The notes: generated from the sequence alone by a model not told the origin. Shown: positions 43,294 through 52,930, numbered from the stretch's first letter. The stretch: 64,000 nt of DNA from Sulfurimicrobium sp964552675 (GCA_964552675.1 CAZKHJ010000012.1:7491-71490); one strand, 5' to 3'. A program made the numbers and translations.

Positions 43294-44067
43294 CTACAAC
43301 CTTACCTCTATACCGTTTCTGGCCATATGTTCCTTGGCCTGGCGCACGGTGAATTCGCCATAATGAAAAATACTGGCCGCCAGCACTGCATCGGCATGGC
43401 CTTGCTTCACGCCATCCACCAGATGATCCAGGTTGCCCACCCCGCCGCTGGCAATCACCGGGATATTCACGGCATCGGACACCGCGCGGGTCAGTTCCAG
43501 GTTGAAACCGATCTTGGTGCCATCACGATCCATGCTGGTGAGGAGGATTTCCCCAGCGCCCATGGCTTCCATTTTCTGCGCCCATTCCACCGCATCCAGG
43601 CCCACGTCCTTGCGCCCGCCATGGGTGAAGACATGCCAGCGCAGCGGCTCGCCGTCAGCGGATACGCGCTTGGCATCGATCGCCACCACGATGCACTGCG
43701 AACCGAAGCGCGCTGCAGCATCCGCCACCAGTTGCGGGTTGGTCACCGCGGCGGTATTGATGCTCACCTTGTCGGCGCCGGCATTGAGCAGGCGGCGCAC
43801 GTCATCGACGCAGCGCACGCCGCCGCCCACGGTCAGGGGGATGAACACCTGGGCCGCCACTTCCTCGATGATGTGCACGATGATGTCGCGCTCGTCGGAG
43901 CTGGCGGTGATGTCGAGAAAAGTCAGTTCGTCCGCGCCCTGCTCGTCGTAGCGGCGCGCAATTTCGACCGGGTCGCCGGCATCGCGCAGCCCGACGAAGT
44001 TGACGCCCTTCACCACGCGGCCGGCGGTGACATCAAGGCAGGGAATGATGCGTTTGGCGAGAGCCAT
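43294..44067 (-). CDS. hisF: Imidazole glycerol phosphate synthase cyclase subunit HisF
   Basis: The 257-residue TIM barrel uses ammonia from HisH to make imidazole glycerol phosphate and AICAR. RIIPCLDVTAGRVVKGVNF has catalytic Asp12, and IASGGVGN and ITASSDERD are family motifs. It partners hisH at 44853-45530. Confidence 0.97.
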   Translation of the reverse strand: MALAKRIIPCLDVTAGRVVKGVNFVGLRDAGDPVEIARRYDEQGADELTFLDITASSDERDIIVHIIEEVAAQVFIPLTVGGGVRCVDDVRRLLNAGADKVSINTAAVTNPQLVADAAARFGSQCIVVAIDAKRVSADGEPLRWHVFTHGGRKDVGLDAVEWAQKMEAMGAGEILLTSMDRDGTKIGFNLELTRAVSDAVNIPVIASGGVGNLDHLVDGVKQGHADAVLAASIFHYGEFTVRQAKEHMARNGIEVRL

Positions 44068-44082
44068 GTTTGTCGGTGTCCT

Positions 44083-44823
44083 CTAGGCGCTCAGTTCGTC
44101 CGCGAGTTTCTGCGCGGCGGCGAAATCCAGCGTGCCCTGGTAGATGGCGCGCCCGGTGATGGCGCCCATGATGCCTTCGGACTCCACTTCACACAGCTTG
44201 CGGATATCATTCAGGTCGGTCAGGCCACCGCTGGCGATCACCGGAATGGTCAGCGCCCGCGCCAGATTCACGGTCGCCTCGACGTTTACGCCGGAGAGCA
44301 TGCCATCGCGCCCGATATCGGTATAGACAATGGCTGAAACGCCGTAATCCTCGAATTTTTTCGCCAGGTCGATCACGTCGTGGCCGGTCATCTTGGACCA
44401 GCCATCCACCGCCACCTTGCCGTCCTTGGCATCCAGCCCGACGATGACCTGACCGGGGAAAGCGTAACAGGCTTCATGCAGGAAACCCGGGTTCTTCACT
44501 GCCGCCGTGCCGAGAATGACATAGCTGATGCCATCGTCGAGATAGCGCTCGATGGTGGCCAGATCACGGATGCCGCCCCCCAGCTGCACCGGAATTTCGG
44601 TGCCCATCTCCTTGACGATGGCGCGTATGGCCTCACCGTTCACCGGTTTGCCGGCAAAGGCGCCGTTGAGATCCACCAGGTGCAGGCGGCGGCCGCCTTG
44701 CTTGACCCAGTGACGCGCCATTTCGGCAGGGTTCTCGGAAAAGATGGTGGCCGAATCCATCTCGCCCTGCTTCAGGCGAACACACTGGCCATCTTTCAAA
44801 TCAATTGCTGGAATCACTAACAT
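44083..44823 (-). CDS. hisA: ProFAR isomerase HisA
   Basis: The 246-residue TIM barrel isomerises ProFAR to PRFAR. MLVIPAIDLKDGQCVRL has the catalytic Asp8; YTDIGRDGMLSG and IASGGLTDLNDI are conserved. It lies 15 bases upstream of hisF. Confidence 0.97.
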   Translation of the reverse strand: MLVIPAIDLKDGQCVRLKQGEMDSATIFSENPAEMARHWVKQGGRRLHLVDLNGAFAGKPVNGEAIRAIVKEMGTEIPVQLGGGIRDLATIERYLDDGISYVILGTAAVKNPGFLHEACYAFPGQVIVGLDAKDGKVAVDGWSKMTGHDVIDLAKKFEDYGVSAIVYTDIGRDGMLSGVNVEATVNLARALTIPVIASGGLTDLNDIRKLCEVESEGIMGAITGRAIYQGTLDFAAAQKLADELSA

Positions 44824-44852
44824 GGTAGGCGGTTTTACTGGCTAAGATTAAA

Positions 44853-45530
44853 TTACAGGCAGGCATCGCCACCGCATGCGCGGCGCTGCTCCTGCCCATC
44901 CCACATCACAAAATTGGCGAGCAGGGTCAGTCCTGCGGCCTGGCTTTTTTCGGGGTGGAACTGCACCGCAAAAATATTGTTCCGCGCCACCGCCGAGGTG
45001 AAGGCAAAGGGGTACAGGGTAAAGCCGCTCACCAGGTCAGGCTCGCCGGCCTCGACGTAATAGCTGTGCACAAAATAGAAACGCGCTCCGTTTGCGATCC
45101 CCGACCACATCGGATGCTCCGCCGCCTGATGCACTTCGTTCCAGCCGATATGCGGCACCTTCAGTTTCTGTCCCTTGTCATCCACCATGGCTTCGGCAGG
45201 AAAACGCAGCACCCGGCCGGGGAGAATCCCCAGGCCTGCCGCATTGCCTTCTTCGGAAAATTCGAACAGCGCCTGCATGCCCAGGCAAATCCCCAGGAAA
45301 GGCCGGGTTTGCGCGGCTTCCACCACAGCCTGGCGCAAGCCGCGCGCATCCAGTTCGCGGATGCAGTCGGGCATCGCGCCGACGCCGGGGAACACCACCC
45401 GGCCCGCCCGTGCGATCACGTCCGGGTCGCTGGTCACGGCGATGTCCAGCTGCGGGGCGACATGCTCCAGCGCCTTCGCCACCGAGCGCAGATTGCCCAT
45501 GCCATAGTCAATTACCGCAATATCAGCCAT
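44853..45530 (-). CDS. hisH: Imidazole glycerol phosphate synthase glutaminase subunit HisH
   Basis: The 225-residue class I glutamine amidotransferase has Cys82 (GICLGMQ), His192 and Glu194 (VQFHPEKSQ), and the oxyanion PGVGAM segment. It supplies ammonia to HisF. The C-terminal DGQEQRRACGGDACL tail with two Cys is longer than usual and unexplained. Confidence 0.97.
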   Translation of the reverse strand: MADIAVIDYGMGNLRSVAKALEHVAPQLDIAVTSDPDVIARAGRVVFPGVGAMPDCIRELDARGLRQAVVEAAQTRPFLGICLGMQALFEFSEEGNAAGLGILPGRVLRFPAEAMVDDKGQKLKVPHIGWNEVHQAAEHPMWSGIANGARFYFVHSYYVEAGEPDLVSGFTLYPFAFTSAVARNNIFAVQFHPEKSQAAGLTLLANFVMWDGQEQRRACGGDACL

Positions 45531-45531
45531 G

Positions 45532-46119
45532 TTACAGGCTTCCCTTGGTCGAGGGCATCACCCCGGCCATGCGCTCGTCCGCTTCCACCGCCATGCGCAA
45601 GGCACGGCCGAAGGCCTTGAACACGGTTTCAGCCTGATGGTGGGCATTGATGCCGCGCAGGCAATCCACATGCAGCGTCACCCCGGCATGGTTGACGAAG
45701 CCCTGGAAAAATTCGCGTACCAGGTCGGCATCGAATTCGCCAATGCGGGCGCGGGTGAATTCCACCTCGAACACCAGCCCCGGACGGCCGGAAAGATCCA
45801 GCACCACGCGCGACAGCGCCTCGTCCAGCGGCACGTAGGCATGGCCGTAGCGGCGCACCCCCTTCTTGTCGCCGATCGCCTGGGCAAAGGCCTGGCCCAG
45901 GGTGATGCCGATGTCTTCCACCGTGTGGTGCGCGTCGATATGCAGATCGCCCTTGGCCTTGATTTCCAGGTCCATCAGCCCGTGACGGGCAATCTGGTCG
46001 AGCATGTGGTCGAGGAATGGCACGCCGCTGGCCAAGCTGGCCTGGCCGCTGCCATCCAGGTCAAGCGTGACGCTGACCTGGGTTTCAAGAGTATTGCGGG
46101 TAACTTGGGCTGTGCGCAT
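45532..46119 (-). CDS. hisB: Imidazoleglycerol-phosphate dehydratase HisB
   Basis: The 195-residue monofunctional dehydratase has the paired metal motifs FLDHMLDQIARH, DAHHTVEDIGI, GHAYVPLDEALSR and HHQAETVFKAF. The histidinol-phosphatase domain found in E. coli HisB is absent; that step must come from another gene outside the window. Confidence 0.97.
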   Translation of the reverse strand: MRTAQVTRNTLETQVSVTLDLDGSGQASLASGVPFLDHMLDQIARHGLMDLEIKAKGDLHIDAHHTVEDIGITLGQAFAQAIGDKKGVRRYGHAYVPLDEALSRVVLDLSGRPGLVFEVEFTRARIGEFDADLVREFFQGFVNHAGVTLHVDCLRGINAHHQAETVFKAFGRALRMAVEADERMAGVMPSTKGSL

Positions 46120-46188
46120 GTTGGTAAGTCGCTGAAAATGGTGTCCATTCTAACCCAGGAGTTCCCGGGCCAAGAAGCTGTTTTGAAA

Positions 46189-47253
46189 TCAGGCCGACAG
46201 TATCTCCCTGAGCGCCGTGACCAGCGCCTCGCACTGCTCATCCGTCCCGACCGTGATGCGCATGAATGGCGCAATGCGGGCAGGATTCCTGAAATGCCGC
46301 ACGATGATGCTGCGCTCGCGCAATTTTGCCGTAAGTTCCGCGCCATCGCGCCGTGCATGGCGGGCGAAGATGAAATTGGCAGCGGAAGGCAGCACCGCGA
46401 AACCCATGCTTTCCATCTCGTTCACCAGGCGGGTGCGGGTGGCGATGACCTTGCGGCAGGTCTCCTCAAAATACGCCCTATCCTCGATGGCTGCAGCGGC
46501 GCCCGCCTGGGCGAAACGATCCAGCGGATAGGAGTTGAAGCTGTCCTTGACGCGGTTGAGCGCCTCGATCAGGCCGGGGTGGCCGATGGCGTAGCCCACG
46601 CGCAGGCCGGCCAGGGAACGGGATTTTGACAGGGTATGAATCACCAGCAGTTGGGGATAACGGTTCACCAGGGCAACTGCGGACTCGCAGCCAAAATCGA
46701 TGTAGGCTTCATCGACAACCACTACCGAGTCAGTGTTCACTTGCAGCAAACGCTCGATTTCGGAAAGTGCCAGCGGCCTGCCGGTGGGCGCGTTGGGGTT
46801 GGGAAAGATAATGCCGCCGTTGGCCCGGAAATAATCGTCGACGCGAATTTCGAATGATTCACCCAGCGGGATCTGCTCGAACTTGATTCCATACAGGCCG
46901 CAATATACCGGGTAGAAGCTGTAGGTGATGTCCGGGAACAACAGCGGCGCATCATGCCTGAGCAGCGCCTGGAAAGCATGGGCCAGCACCTCGTCGGAGC
47001 CGTTGCCGACGAACACATTGGCCGGGGTCACGCCGTAAACGGCTGCCACCACCTCGCGCAGGCGGTCCGAAGCGGGGTCGGGATAGAGGCGCAGGCTGTC
47101 GCCCACCTCGCCGCGCATCGCCTCCAGCGCCTTGGGGCTTGGCCCGTAGGGATTCTCGTTGGTGTTGAGCTTGACCAGATTCGCCAGCTTGGGCTGCTCG
47201 CCTGGCACGTAGGGGGTCAGGCCGTGGACCACGGCGCTCCAGTAGCGGCTCAT
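46189..47253 (-). CDS. hisC: Histidinol-phosphate aminotransferase HisC
   Basis: The 354-residue PLP enzyme has the family stretches LNTNENPYGPSP, NGSDEVL, FPNPNAPTGRPL, VVVDEAYIDF and THTLSKSRSLAGLRVGYAIG (Lys of the Schiff base). It lies 5 bases after hisD and 69 bases before hisB. The gap has no clear terminator. Confidence 0.96.
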   Translation of the reverse strand: MSRYWSAVVHGLTPYVPGEQPKLANLVKLNTNENPYGPSPKALEAMRGEVGDSLRLYPDPASDRLREVVAAVYGVTPANVFVGNGSDEVLAHAFQALLRHDAPLLFPDITYSFYPVYCGLYGIKFEQIPLGESFEIRVDDYFRANGGIIFPNPNAPTGRPLALSEIERLLQVNTDSVVVVDEAYIDFGCESAVALVNRYPQLLVIHTLSKSRSLAGLRVGYAIGHPGLIEALNRVKDSFNSYPLDRFAQAGAAAAIEDRAYFEETCRKVIATRTRLVNEMESMGFAVLPSAANFIFARHARRDGAELTAKLRERSIIVRHFRNPARIAPFMRITVGTDEQCEALVTALREILSA

Positions 47254-47258
47254 GAGGA

Positions 47259-48560
47259 CTATTTTCCCATGCGGTATTCAGCGGAGCGGGCATGGGCCTG
47301 CAGCCCCTCGCCGTAAGCCAGTTCAGCCGCGATCTTGCCCATGGTCTGCGCCCCGGCGGGAGAAACCATGATCAGGCTGGAGCGTTTCTGGAAATCGTAC
47401 ACCCCCAGCGGCGAGGAAAACCGCGCGGTACGCGAGGTCGGCAGCACGTGGTTGGGTCCGGCGCAGTAATCGCCCAGCGATTCGCAGGTCTGGCGGCCCA
47501 TGAAGATGGCACCGGCGTGCCTGATTTTGGCGGTGAGCGCCACCGGGTCGGCCACCGACAGTTCCAGGTGCTCGGGAGAAATGTAGTTGGCGATCTCGGC
47601 CGCTTCGTCCAGATCCCTCACCGTGATCAGCGCGCCACGGTTTTCCAGCGCGGTGCGGATGATTTCCTGGCGCGGCATGTCGGACAGGAGTTTTTCAATG
47701 CTGGCGGCAACTGCGTCAACGAATGCCGCATCCGGAGACAGCAGGATGGATTGCGCCAGTTCGTCGTGTTCGGCCTGGGAAAACAGGTCCATGGCGATCC
47801 AGTCGGGATCGGTCTGGCCGTCGCAGATGATGAGGATTTCAGACGGGCCGGCCACCATGTCGATGCCCACCACGCCGAACACCCGGCGCTTGGCCGCCGC
47901 CACATAGGCGTTGCCGGGGCCGACGATCTTGTCGACCTGCGGCACGGTCTGGGTGCCATAGGCCAATGCGCCCACTGCCTGCGCGCCGCCGATGGTGAAC
48001 ACGCGGTCCACGCCGCACACATGCGCTGCGGCCAGCACCAGCTCATTCACCAGGCCGCCCGGCGTGGGCACCACCATGATCAGCTCCTTCACTCCCGCCA
48101 CCTTGGCGGGGATGGCATTCATCAGCACCGAGGAAGGATAGGCCGCCTTGCCGCCGGGCACGTACAGACCGACGCGGTCCAGCGCCGTGACCTGCTGGCC
48201 CAGCATGGTGCCGTCCGGTTCGGTGTAGCTCCACGAATGCATCAGCTGCTTCTCGTGGTACACGCGCACCCGCTCCGCCGCCTGCTGCAGGGCTTCGCGC
48301 TGCGCTGCCGGCAAACCGTCGAAAGCCGCTTTCAGGCGCGTGGCGGACATTTCCATTTCGCTCATGGAGGCCGCTTCCAGCCGGTCGAAGCGCTGCGTGT
48401 ATTCCAGCACCGCGGCATCGCCCCGTGTCTTCACGTTGTGCAGGATATCCGCCACCACCTGGTCGATGGATTCGTCCTGAGCGCCTTCAAAGGCGAGCAA
48501 TTCGTGCAGACGCGCCGGGAAATCGGCTTGGGCGCTGCGATAGCGTTTGATGTTCAACAT
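47259..48560 (-). CDS. hisD: Histidinol dehydrogenase HisD
   Basis: The 433-residue zinc enzyme oxidises L-histidinol to histidine in two NAD steps. The signatures are YVPGGKAAYPSSVLMNAIPAKVAG, KIVGPGNAYVAAAKR, MVAGPSEILIICD, DLFSQAEHDE and the late SLGDYCAGPNHVLPTS. Confidence 0.98.
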   Translation of the reverse strand: MLNIKRYRSAQADFPARLHELLAFEGAQDESIDQVVADILHNVKTRGDAAVLEYTQRFDRLEAASMSEMEMSATRLKAAFDGLPAAQREALQQAAERVRVYHEKQLMHSWSYTEPDGTMLGQQVTALDRVGLYVPGGKAAYPSSVLMNAIPAKVAGVKELIMVVPTPGGLVNELVLAAAHVCGVDRVFTIGGAQAVGALAYGTQTVPQVDKIVGPGNAYVAAAKRRVFGVVGIDMVAGPSEILIICDGQTDPDWIAMDLFSQAEHDELAQSILLSPDAAFVDAVAASIEKLLSDMPRQEIIRTALENRGALITVRDLDEAAEIANYISPEHLELSVADPVALTAKIRHAGAIFMGRQTCESLGDYCAGPNHVLPTSRTARFSSPLGVYDFQKRSSLIMVSPAGAQTMGKIAAELAYGEGLQAHARSAEYRMGK

Positions 48561-48597
48561 GATGGGATACGCAAAGGGTAAAGGTTGGAATTATAAA

Positions 48598-49236
48598 TCA
48601 GGCCTTGAGGCAACTGGCAAAAGTATCCAGCAAAGGCTGAATGCGGTCGTGCTTGAGCTTGAGCGCGGCCTGGTTGATGACCAGGCGCGAGCTGATCTGC
48701 ATGATTTCTTCCACTGCCACCAGATTGTTGGCCTTGAGCGTGCCGCCGCTGCTCACCAGGTCGACGATGGCATCCGCCAGACCGACCAGAGGGGCGAGCT
48801 CCATCGAGCCATAGAGCTTGATCAGATCGACATGCACCCCCTTCTTGGCAAAGTGTTCGCGTGCCGTCTGCAGGTATTTAGTCGCCACCCTGAGGCGTGC
48901 GCCCTGCCTCACCGCACCTTCGTAGTCGAAGCCCTGCGGCACCGCGACCATCATGCGGCACTTGGCAATCTGCAGGTCGAGCGGCTGGTACAGCCCGGCG
49001 CCGCCATGCTCGTGGAGCACATCCTTGCCGGCGATGCCCAGATCGGCAGCGCCGTACTGCACGTAGGTCGGCACGTCGGAAGCGCGCACGATGATGAGGC
49101 GCACATCATCGTGGTTGGTGCCGATGATGAGCTTGCGCGAGGATTCCGGATCGTCCTGCGGCACGATGCCGGCGGCCGCCAGCAGCGGCGTGGTTTCCTC
49201 GAAAATGCGGCCTTTGGAAAGGGCGATGGTAATCAT
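48598..49236 (-). CDS. hisG: ATP phosphoribosyltransferase HisG, short form
   Basis: HisG makes PR-ATP, the first step of histidine synthesis. At 212 residues this is the short form, which lacks the regulatory domain and normally needs HisZ; no hisZ is in the window. MITIALSKGRIFEE, DLGIAGKDVLHEH and DLVSSGGTLKANNL are conserved. A 129-base inverted repeat lies just upstream. Confidence 0.96.
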   Translation of the reverse strand: MITIALSKGRIFEETTPLLAAAGIVPQDDPESSRKLIIGTNHDDVRLIIVRASDVPTYVQYGAADLGIAGKDVLHEHGGAGLYQPLDLQIAKCRMMVAVPQGFDYEGAVRQGARLRVATKYLQTAREHFAKKGVHVDLIKLYGSMELAPLVGLADAIVDLVSSGGTLKANNLVAVEEIMQISSRLVINQAALKLKHDRIQPLLDTFASCLKA

Positions 49237-49256
49237 ATTAAATCCTAAAACCTTAT

Positions 49257-49385
49257 TTTAACCACGGGGCACACGGGGAGCACGGGGAAAATCAATTGCT
49301 TGAGCAAGCGAAACCAGCAGGCTGATGGGTAATTCCTTTCAAAGGGTTTGTTTCCTCCGCGCTCCCCGTGTGCCCCGTGGTTAAA
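49257..49385. repeat. 129-bp inverted-repeat element between murA and hisG
   Basis: The ends (49257-49281 and 49361-49385) are perfect 25-base inverted repeats, starting TTTAACCACGGGGCACACGG. The central ~80 bases have no gene. A GGGGAG/CACGGGG style suggests a dispersed palindromic repeat; a long stem would form in the murA-hisG transcript. The murA stop lies 7 bases to the right. Confidence 0.8.
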
Positions 49386-49391
49386 TTGTTT

Positions 49392-50645
49392 TCAATGTAC
49401 TCGTTTGATTCTGGCACCAAGCTGCGAAAGTTTTTCCTCGATGCATTCGTAGCCGCGGTCGAGGTGATAAATCCGCTCCACCGTGGTCTCGCCTTGTGCC
49501 ACCAGGCCGGCGATCACCAGCGAGGCCGAGGCGCGCAGATCGGTTGCCATCACCGTGGCGCCGCTCAGTTCGGGTTTGCCGCGCACGATGGCGGTATTGC
49601 CTTCGACCTCGATGTCGGCACCCAGGCGGCGCAATTCCTGCACGTGCATGAAGCGGTTTTCGAAAATAGTCTCGGTCATGGTCGCCGCGCCCTGGGCCAC
49701 CGTGTTCAGGGTCATGAACTGGGCCTGCATGTCGGTGGGAAAGGCGGGATAGGGCGCGGTGCGGATATTCACCGATTTGATCGGGTTGTGCATTTCCAGG
49801 CTCACCCAGTCGGGCCCGGCATCGACCGCTGCGCCCGACTCGCGCAGCTTGTCCAGCACCGCGTCGAAAATGTCGGGGCGGACATTTTTCAGCTTCACCT
49901 TGCCCTGGGTCGCCGCGGCCGCCACCAGGAAAGTGCCGGCCTCGATGCGGTCCGGCATCACGCTGTAACTGGCGCCATGCAAACGCGCCACGCCCTGGAT
50001 GGTGATCACGTCGCTGCCCGCACCCTCGATGTTCGCCCCCATGGCCTTGAGGCATTCCGCCAGGTCCACCACTTCCGGCTCGCGCGCGGCGTTTTCCAGC
50101 ACCGTGGTGCCATCGGCCAGCGCTGCCGCCATCATCAGGTTTTCGGTGCCGGTTACCGTCACCAGGTCCATGAAAATGCGCGCGCCCTTGAGGCGTTCCG
50201 CCGTGGCGTTGATATAGCCATGCTCGATGGAGATTTTCGCCCCCATCGCCTCCAGCCCCTTGATGTGCAAATCCACCGGACGCGAGCCGATGGCACAGCC
50301 GCCGGGCAGCGACACCCGCGCCCGGCCGAAACGCGCCAGCAACGGCCCCAGCACCAGGATCGAGGCGCGCATGGTCTTGACCAGCTCGTAAGGCGCCACG
50401 GGATTGTTGATATTGCGCGCGTCCAGTTCCACGCCGAGTTTTTCATCCACCGAGATGCCCATGCCCATCTGGCCGAGCAGTCCGATCATGGTGGTCACAT
50501 CGTGCAGGTGGGGGACGTTTGCAACCTGGAGCGTGCCATCGGCGAGCAGGCCCGCGCACAGGATCGGCAGGGCGGCATTCTTGGCCCCGGAGATGCGTAC
50601 TTCTCCGGCCAGCGGAACGCCGCCCTGGATAACGAGCTTATCCAT
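49392..50645 (-). CDS. murA: UDP-N-acetylglucosamine 1-carboxyvinyltransferase MurA
   Basis: The 417-residue enzyme commits UDP-GlcNAc to peptidoglycan using PEP. ISGAKNAALPILCA and LPGGCAIGSRPVDLH include the catalytic, fosfomycin-reactive Cys117; TDMQAQFM and DLRASASLVIAGL are conserved. It follows grxD by 3 bases. Confidence 0.98.
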   Translation of the reverse strand: MDKLVIQGGVPLAGEVRISGAKNAALPILCAGLLADGTLQVANVPHLHDVTTMIGLLGQMGMGISVDEKLGVELDARNINNPVAPYELVKTMRASILVLGPLLARFGRARVSLPGGCAIGSRPVDLHIKGLEAMGAKISIEHGYINATAERLKGARIFMDLVTVTGTENLMMAAALADGTTVLENAAREPEVVDLAECLKAMGANIEGAGSDVITIQGVARLHGASYSVMPDRIEAGTFLVAAAATQGKVKLKNVRPDIFDAVLDKLRESGAAVDAGPDWVSLEMHNPIKSVNIRTAPYPAFPTDMQAQFMTLNTVAQGAATMTETIFENRFMHVQELRRLGADIEVEGNTAIVRGKPELSGATVMATDLRASASLVIAGLVAQGETTVERIYHLDRGYECIEEKLSQLGARIKRVH

Positions 50646-50648
50646 CCA

Positions 50649-50972
50649 TCAGGCCTGTTTGGCGCTGGCCAGAAGCTGCTGCAACTCGCCCTTGTTGTAC
50701 ATTTCCACGGAAATGTCGGCGCCGCCGATCAGTTCGCCGTTGATGTAGATCTGCGGGAAGGTCGGCCAGTTGGCGTAATACTTGAGATTTTCGAAAATTT
50801 CCGGGTCCTGCAGCACGTTGACCGCAAAAAAATCCGTGCCGCAGGCGCGCAGCACCTGCGCTGCGGTATTGGAGAAGCCGCACTGCGGAAACTGCGGCGT
50901 GCCCTTCATGAACAGCACCACGGAGTGGCCTGTCACGATGTCCTTGATGCGATCCAGCACTTTCTGATCCAT
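50649..50972 (-). CDS. grxD: Monothiol glutaredoxin GrxD
   Basis: The 107-residue protein has the active site CGFS (31-34) in GTPQFPQCGFS, with Lys23 preceding and the WPTFPQIYINGELIGG and SVEMYNKGEL glutathione-binding segments. It carries or traffics [2Fe-2S] clusters, usually with BolA proteins; the ibaG-type bolA gene is next upstream. Confidence 0.97.
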   Translation of the reverse strand: MDQKVLDRIKDIVTGHSVVLFMKGTPQFPQCGFSNTAAQVLRACGTDFFAVNVLQDPEIFENLKYYANWPTFPQIYINGELIGGADISVEMYNKGELQQLLASAKQA

Positions 50973-51009
50973 GATATTCCTTAAATTATTGCTCGTTTGA
51001 CCCGTCGAA

Positions 51010-51258
51010 TCAGGCAGCCGACTGTTTGCGCCATTCCTCGGGGGTCAGGGTTTTGAATGACAGGGCGTGGATTTCTCCGCCCATCCTGTGGCCCAGGGCC
51101 TTGTATACCAGCTGGTGCTGCTGCACCATGTTCTTGCCGACGAATTCGGGGCTGACCACCAGCGCCTGAAAGTGTTCGCCGTCGTCTCCTTCCACCTCGA
51201 TATAGTCACACTTGAGGCCGTTTTCAATATAGCCCCTGATTTCTTCCTTGGTCACCAT
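51010..51258 (-). CDS. ibaG: BolA-family protein, IbaG-like
   Basis: The 82-residue protein has the BolA fold with HFQALVVSPEFVGKNMVQQHQLVYKAL. It partners Grx4-type glutaredoxins in iron-sulfur handling. It sits between the ABC-2 permease and grxD, as in many proteobacteria. Confidence 0.94.
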   Translation of the reverse strand: MVTKEEIRGYIENGLKCDYIEVEGDDGEHFQALVVSPEFVGKNMVQQHQLVYKALGHRMGGEIHALSFKTLTPEEWRKQSAA

Positions 51259-51260
51259 CG

Positions 51261-52016
51261 CTATTTCCTGAGTTTATAGCCGCTCTTCAGCAGCAGCAAA
51301 GTCGCCCATGATAATGCCAAAAAGCAGGCGGCGACAATCGACAATCCCAGTCCCGGATCGACATCCGACACGCCGAAAAAGCCGTAGCGGAAGCCGTCTA
51401 TCAGGTAGAAAAACGGGTTGAAGCGCGATGCCTCCTGCCAGAAAGGCGGCAGGGAATGGATCGAATAAAACACCCCGGAAAGAAAGGTCAGCGGCACGAT
51501 GATAAAATTCTGCACTGCCGACATCTGGTCGTAACTCTCCGCCCATAGCGAGGAAACGATCCCCGCCGCGCCCAGCAAGGCACAGCCGAGCACGGCAAAG
51601 GCCAGCATCCATAAGGGATGGGCGAGCGGCATGGCGGCAAACCACAGGCCGGCCAGCCCCACCCCCAGACCCACCACCATGCCGCGCACGACCGAGGCGG
51701 CGACATAGGCGGCAAAAAACTCTCCATAGGCCAGCGGCGGCAACAGAACGAACACGATACTGCCGTTCATTTTCGACTGGATCAGGCTGGACGAACTGTT
51801 GGCAAAGGCATTCTGCAACATCGCCATCATCACCAGACCGGGAATCAGGAAGGCGGTGTAGTTCACGCCGGGATAAACATGCACGTGCTCTTCCAGCACG
51901 TGGGAAAAAATCATCAGATACAGCAGGGTGGTCACCACCGGCGACAGGATGGTTTGCAGGCTGACCTTCCAGAAACGCAGCAGCTCCTTGTAGAACAGCG
52001 TCCACAGGCCGGTCAT
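51261..52016 (-). CDS. ABC-2 type transporter permease (YadH-like)
   Basis: The 251-residue inner-membrane protein has six helices and the ABC-2 motif around FLSGVFYSIHSLPPFWQ. Its start overlaps the ATPase stop. It stands 2 bases before bolA, in the YadGH-like place common beside mla genes. The substrate is unknown. Confidence 0.92.
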   Translation of the reverse strand: MTGLWTLFYKELLRFWKVSLQTILSPVVTTLLYLMIFSHVLEEHVHVYPGVNYTAFLIPGLVMMAMLQNAFANSSSSLIQSKMNGSIVFVLLPPLAYGEFFAAYVAASVVRGMVVGLGVGLAGLWFAAMPLAHPLWMLAFAVLGCALLGAAGIVSSLWAESYDQMSAVQNFIIVPLTFLSGVFYSIHSLPPFWQEASRFNPFFYLIDGFRYGFFGVSDVDPGLGLSIVAACFLALSWATLLLLKSGYKLRK

Positions 52017-52909
52017 GATTGCACCAGCCGGAGGAATACCTCTTCCAGATCGGGTTTGGCCACATCCAGCTCTTCCACCGTGATGTCCGCTTCACGCAAA
52101 GCACGCAGCACGTCTTCCAGTTCGGCATGATGCCTGAGCGAAAGCCTGAACACCTCTCCCTCCCGGCCGCACAGCAGCGGCTCCAGCGCCTCCGGCAAGC
52201 GGGGCGGGGAGAGCCGGACATGCGCCTGAATGGTGGCGAAACGCTGGAGCAGATTGGCGGTGCTATCCAGAGCCACGATTTCACCCTGTTTCAGCATGGC
52301 GACCCGGCTGCACAGGGTTTCCGCTTCTTCCAGATAGTGGGTGGTAAGCACGATGGTGTGCCCCTGCCGGTTGAGGCGGCGGATGAATGCCCACAGGCTC
52401 TGGCGCAACTCCACGTCCACCCCGGCGGTCGGCTCGTCCAGCACGATCACCGGCGGCTTGTGCACCAGTGCCTGCGCCACCAGTACGCGCCGCTTCATCC
52501 CGCCGGACAGGGTGCGCACATAGGCATCGGCCTTGTCGCTCAGTCCCAGGTTTTCGAGCAGTTCGTCGATCCAGGCATGGTTGTGGCGAAGATTGAAATA
52601 GCCGGACTGGAACTGCAGCATTTCACGCACCGTGAAAAATGCGTCATACACCAGCTCCTGCGGCACCACGCCGATGGAACGCCGCGCTTGCCGATAGTCA
52701 GCCCTCACATCATGGCCGAGAATACTGAGCCGGCCCTGATCGGCCAGCGCCAGGCCGGCCAGCAGGTTGATCAGGGTCGATTTGCCTGCGCCGTTGGGGC
52801 CGAGCAGGGCAAAAAACTCGCCCTGCCGGATTTCCAGATCGACTCCGCGCAAGGCCTGCACGCGGCCAAAGCGTTTATGAACCTGGTGGATTTCAATGGC
52901 AGGCAACAT
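52013..52909 (-). CDS. ABC-2 type transporter ATPase (YadG-like)
   Basis: The 298-residue subunit has Walker A GPNGAGKS (37-44), signature LSGGMKRRVLVAQAL and Walker B VIVLDEPTAGVD. A C-terminal extension of ~80 residues is normal for this group. It lies 21 bases after mlaB. Confidence 0.94.
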   Translation of the reverse strand: MLPAIEIHQVHKRFGRVQALRGVDLEIRQGEFFALLGPNGAGKSTLINLLAGLALADQGRLSILGHDVRADYRQARRSIGVVPQELVYDAFFTVREMLQFQSGYFNLRHNHAWIDELLENLGLSDKADAYVRTLSGGMKRRVLVAQALVHKPPVIVLDEPTAGVDVELRQSLWAFIRRLNRQGHTIVLTTHYLEEAETLCSRVAMLKQGEIVALDSTANLLQRFATIQAHVRLSPPRLPEALEPLLCGREGEVFRLSLRHHAELEDVLRALREADITVEELDVAKPDLEEVFLRLVQS

Positions 52910-52930
52910 GGTGAAACCGGCGCCTCGCGC

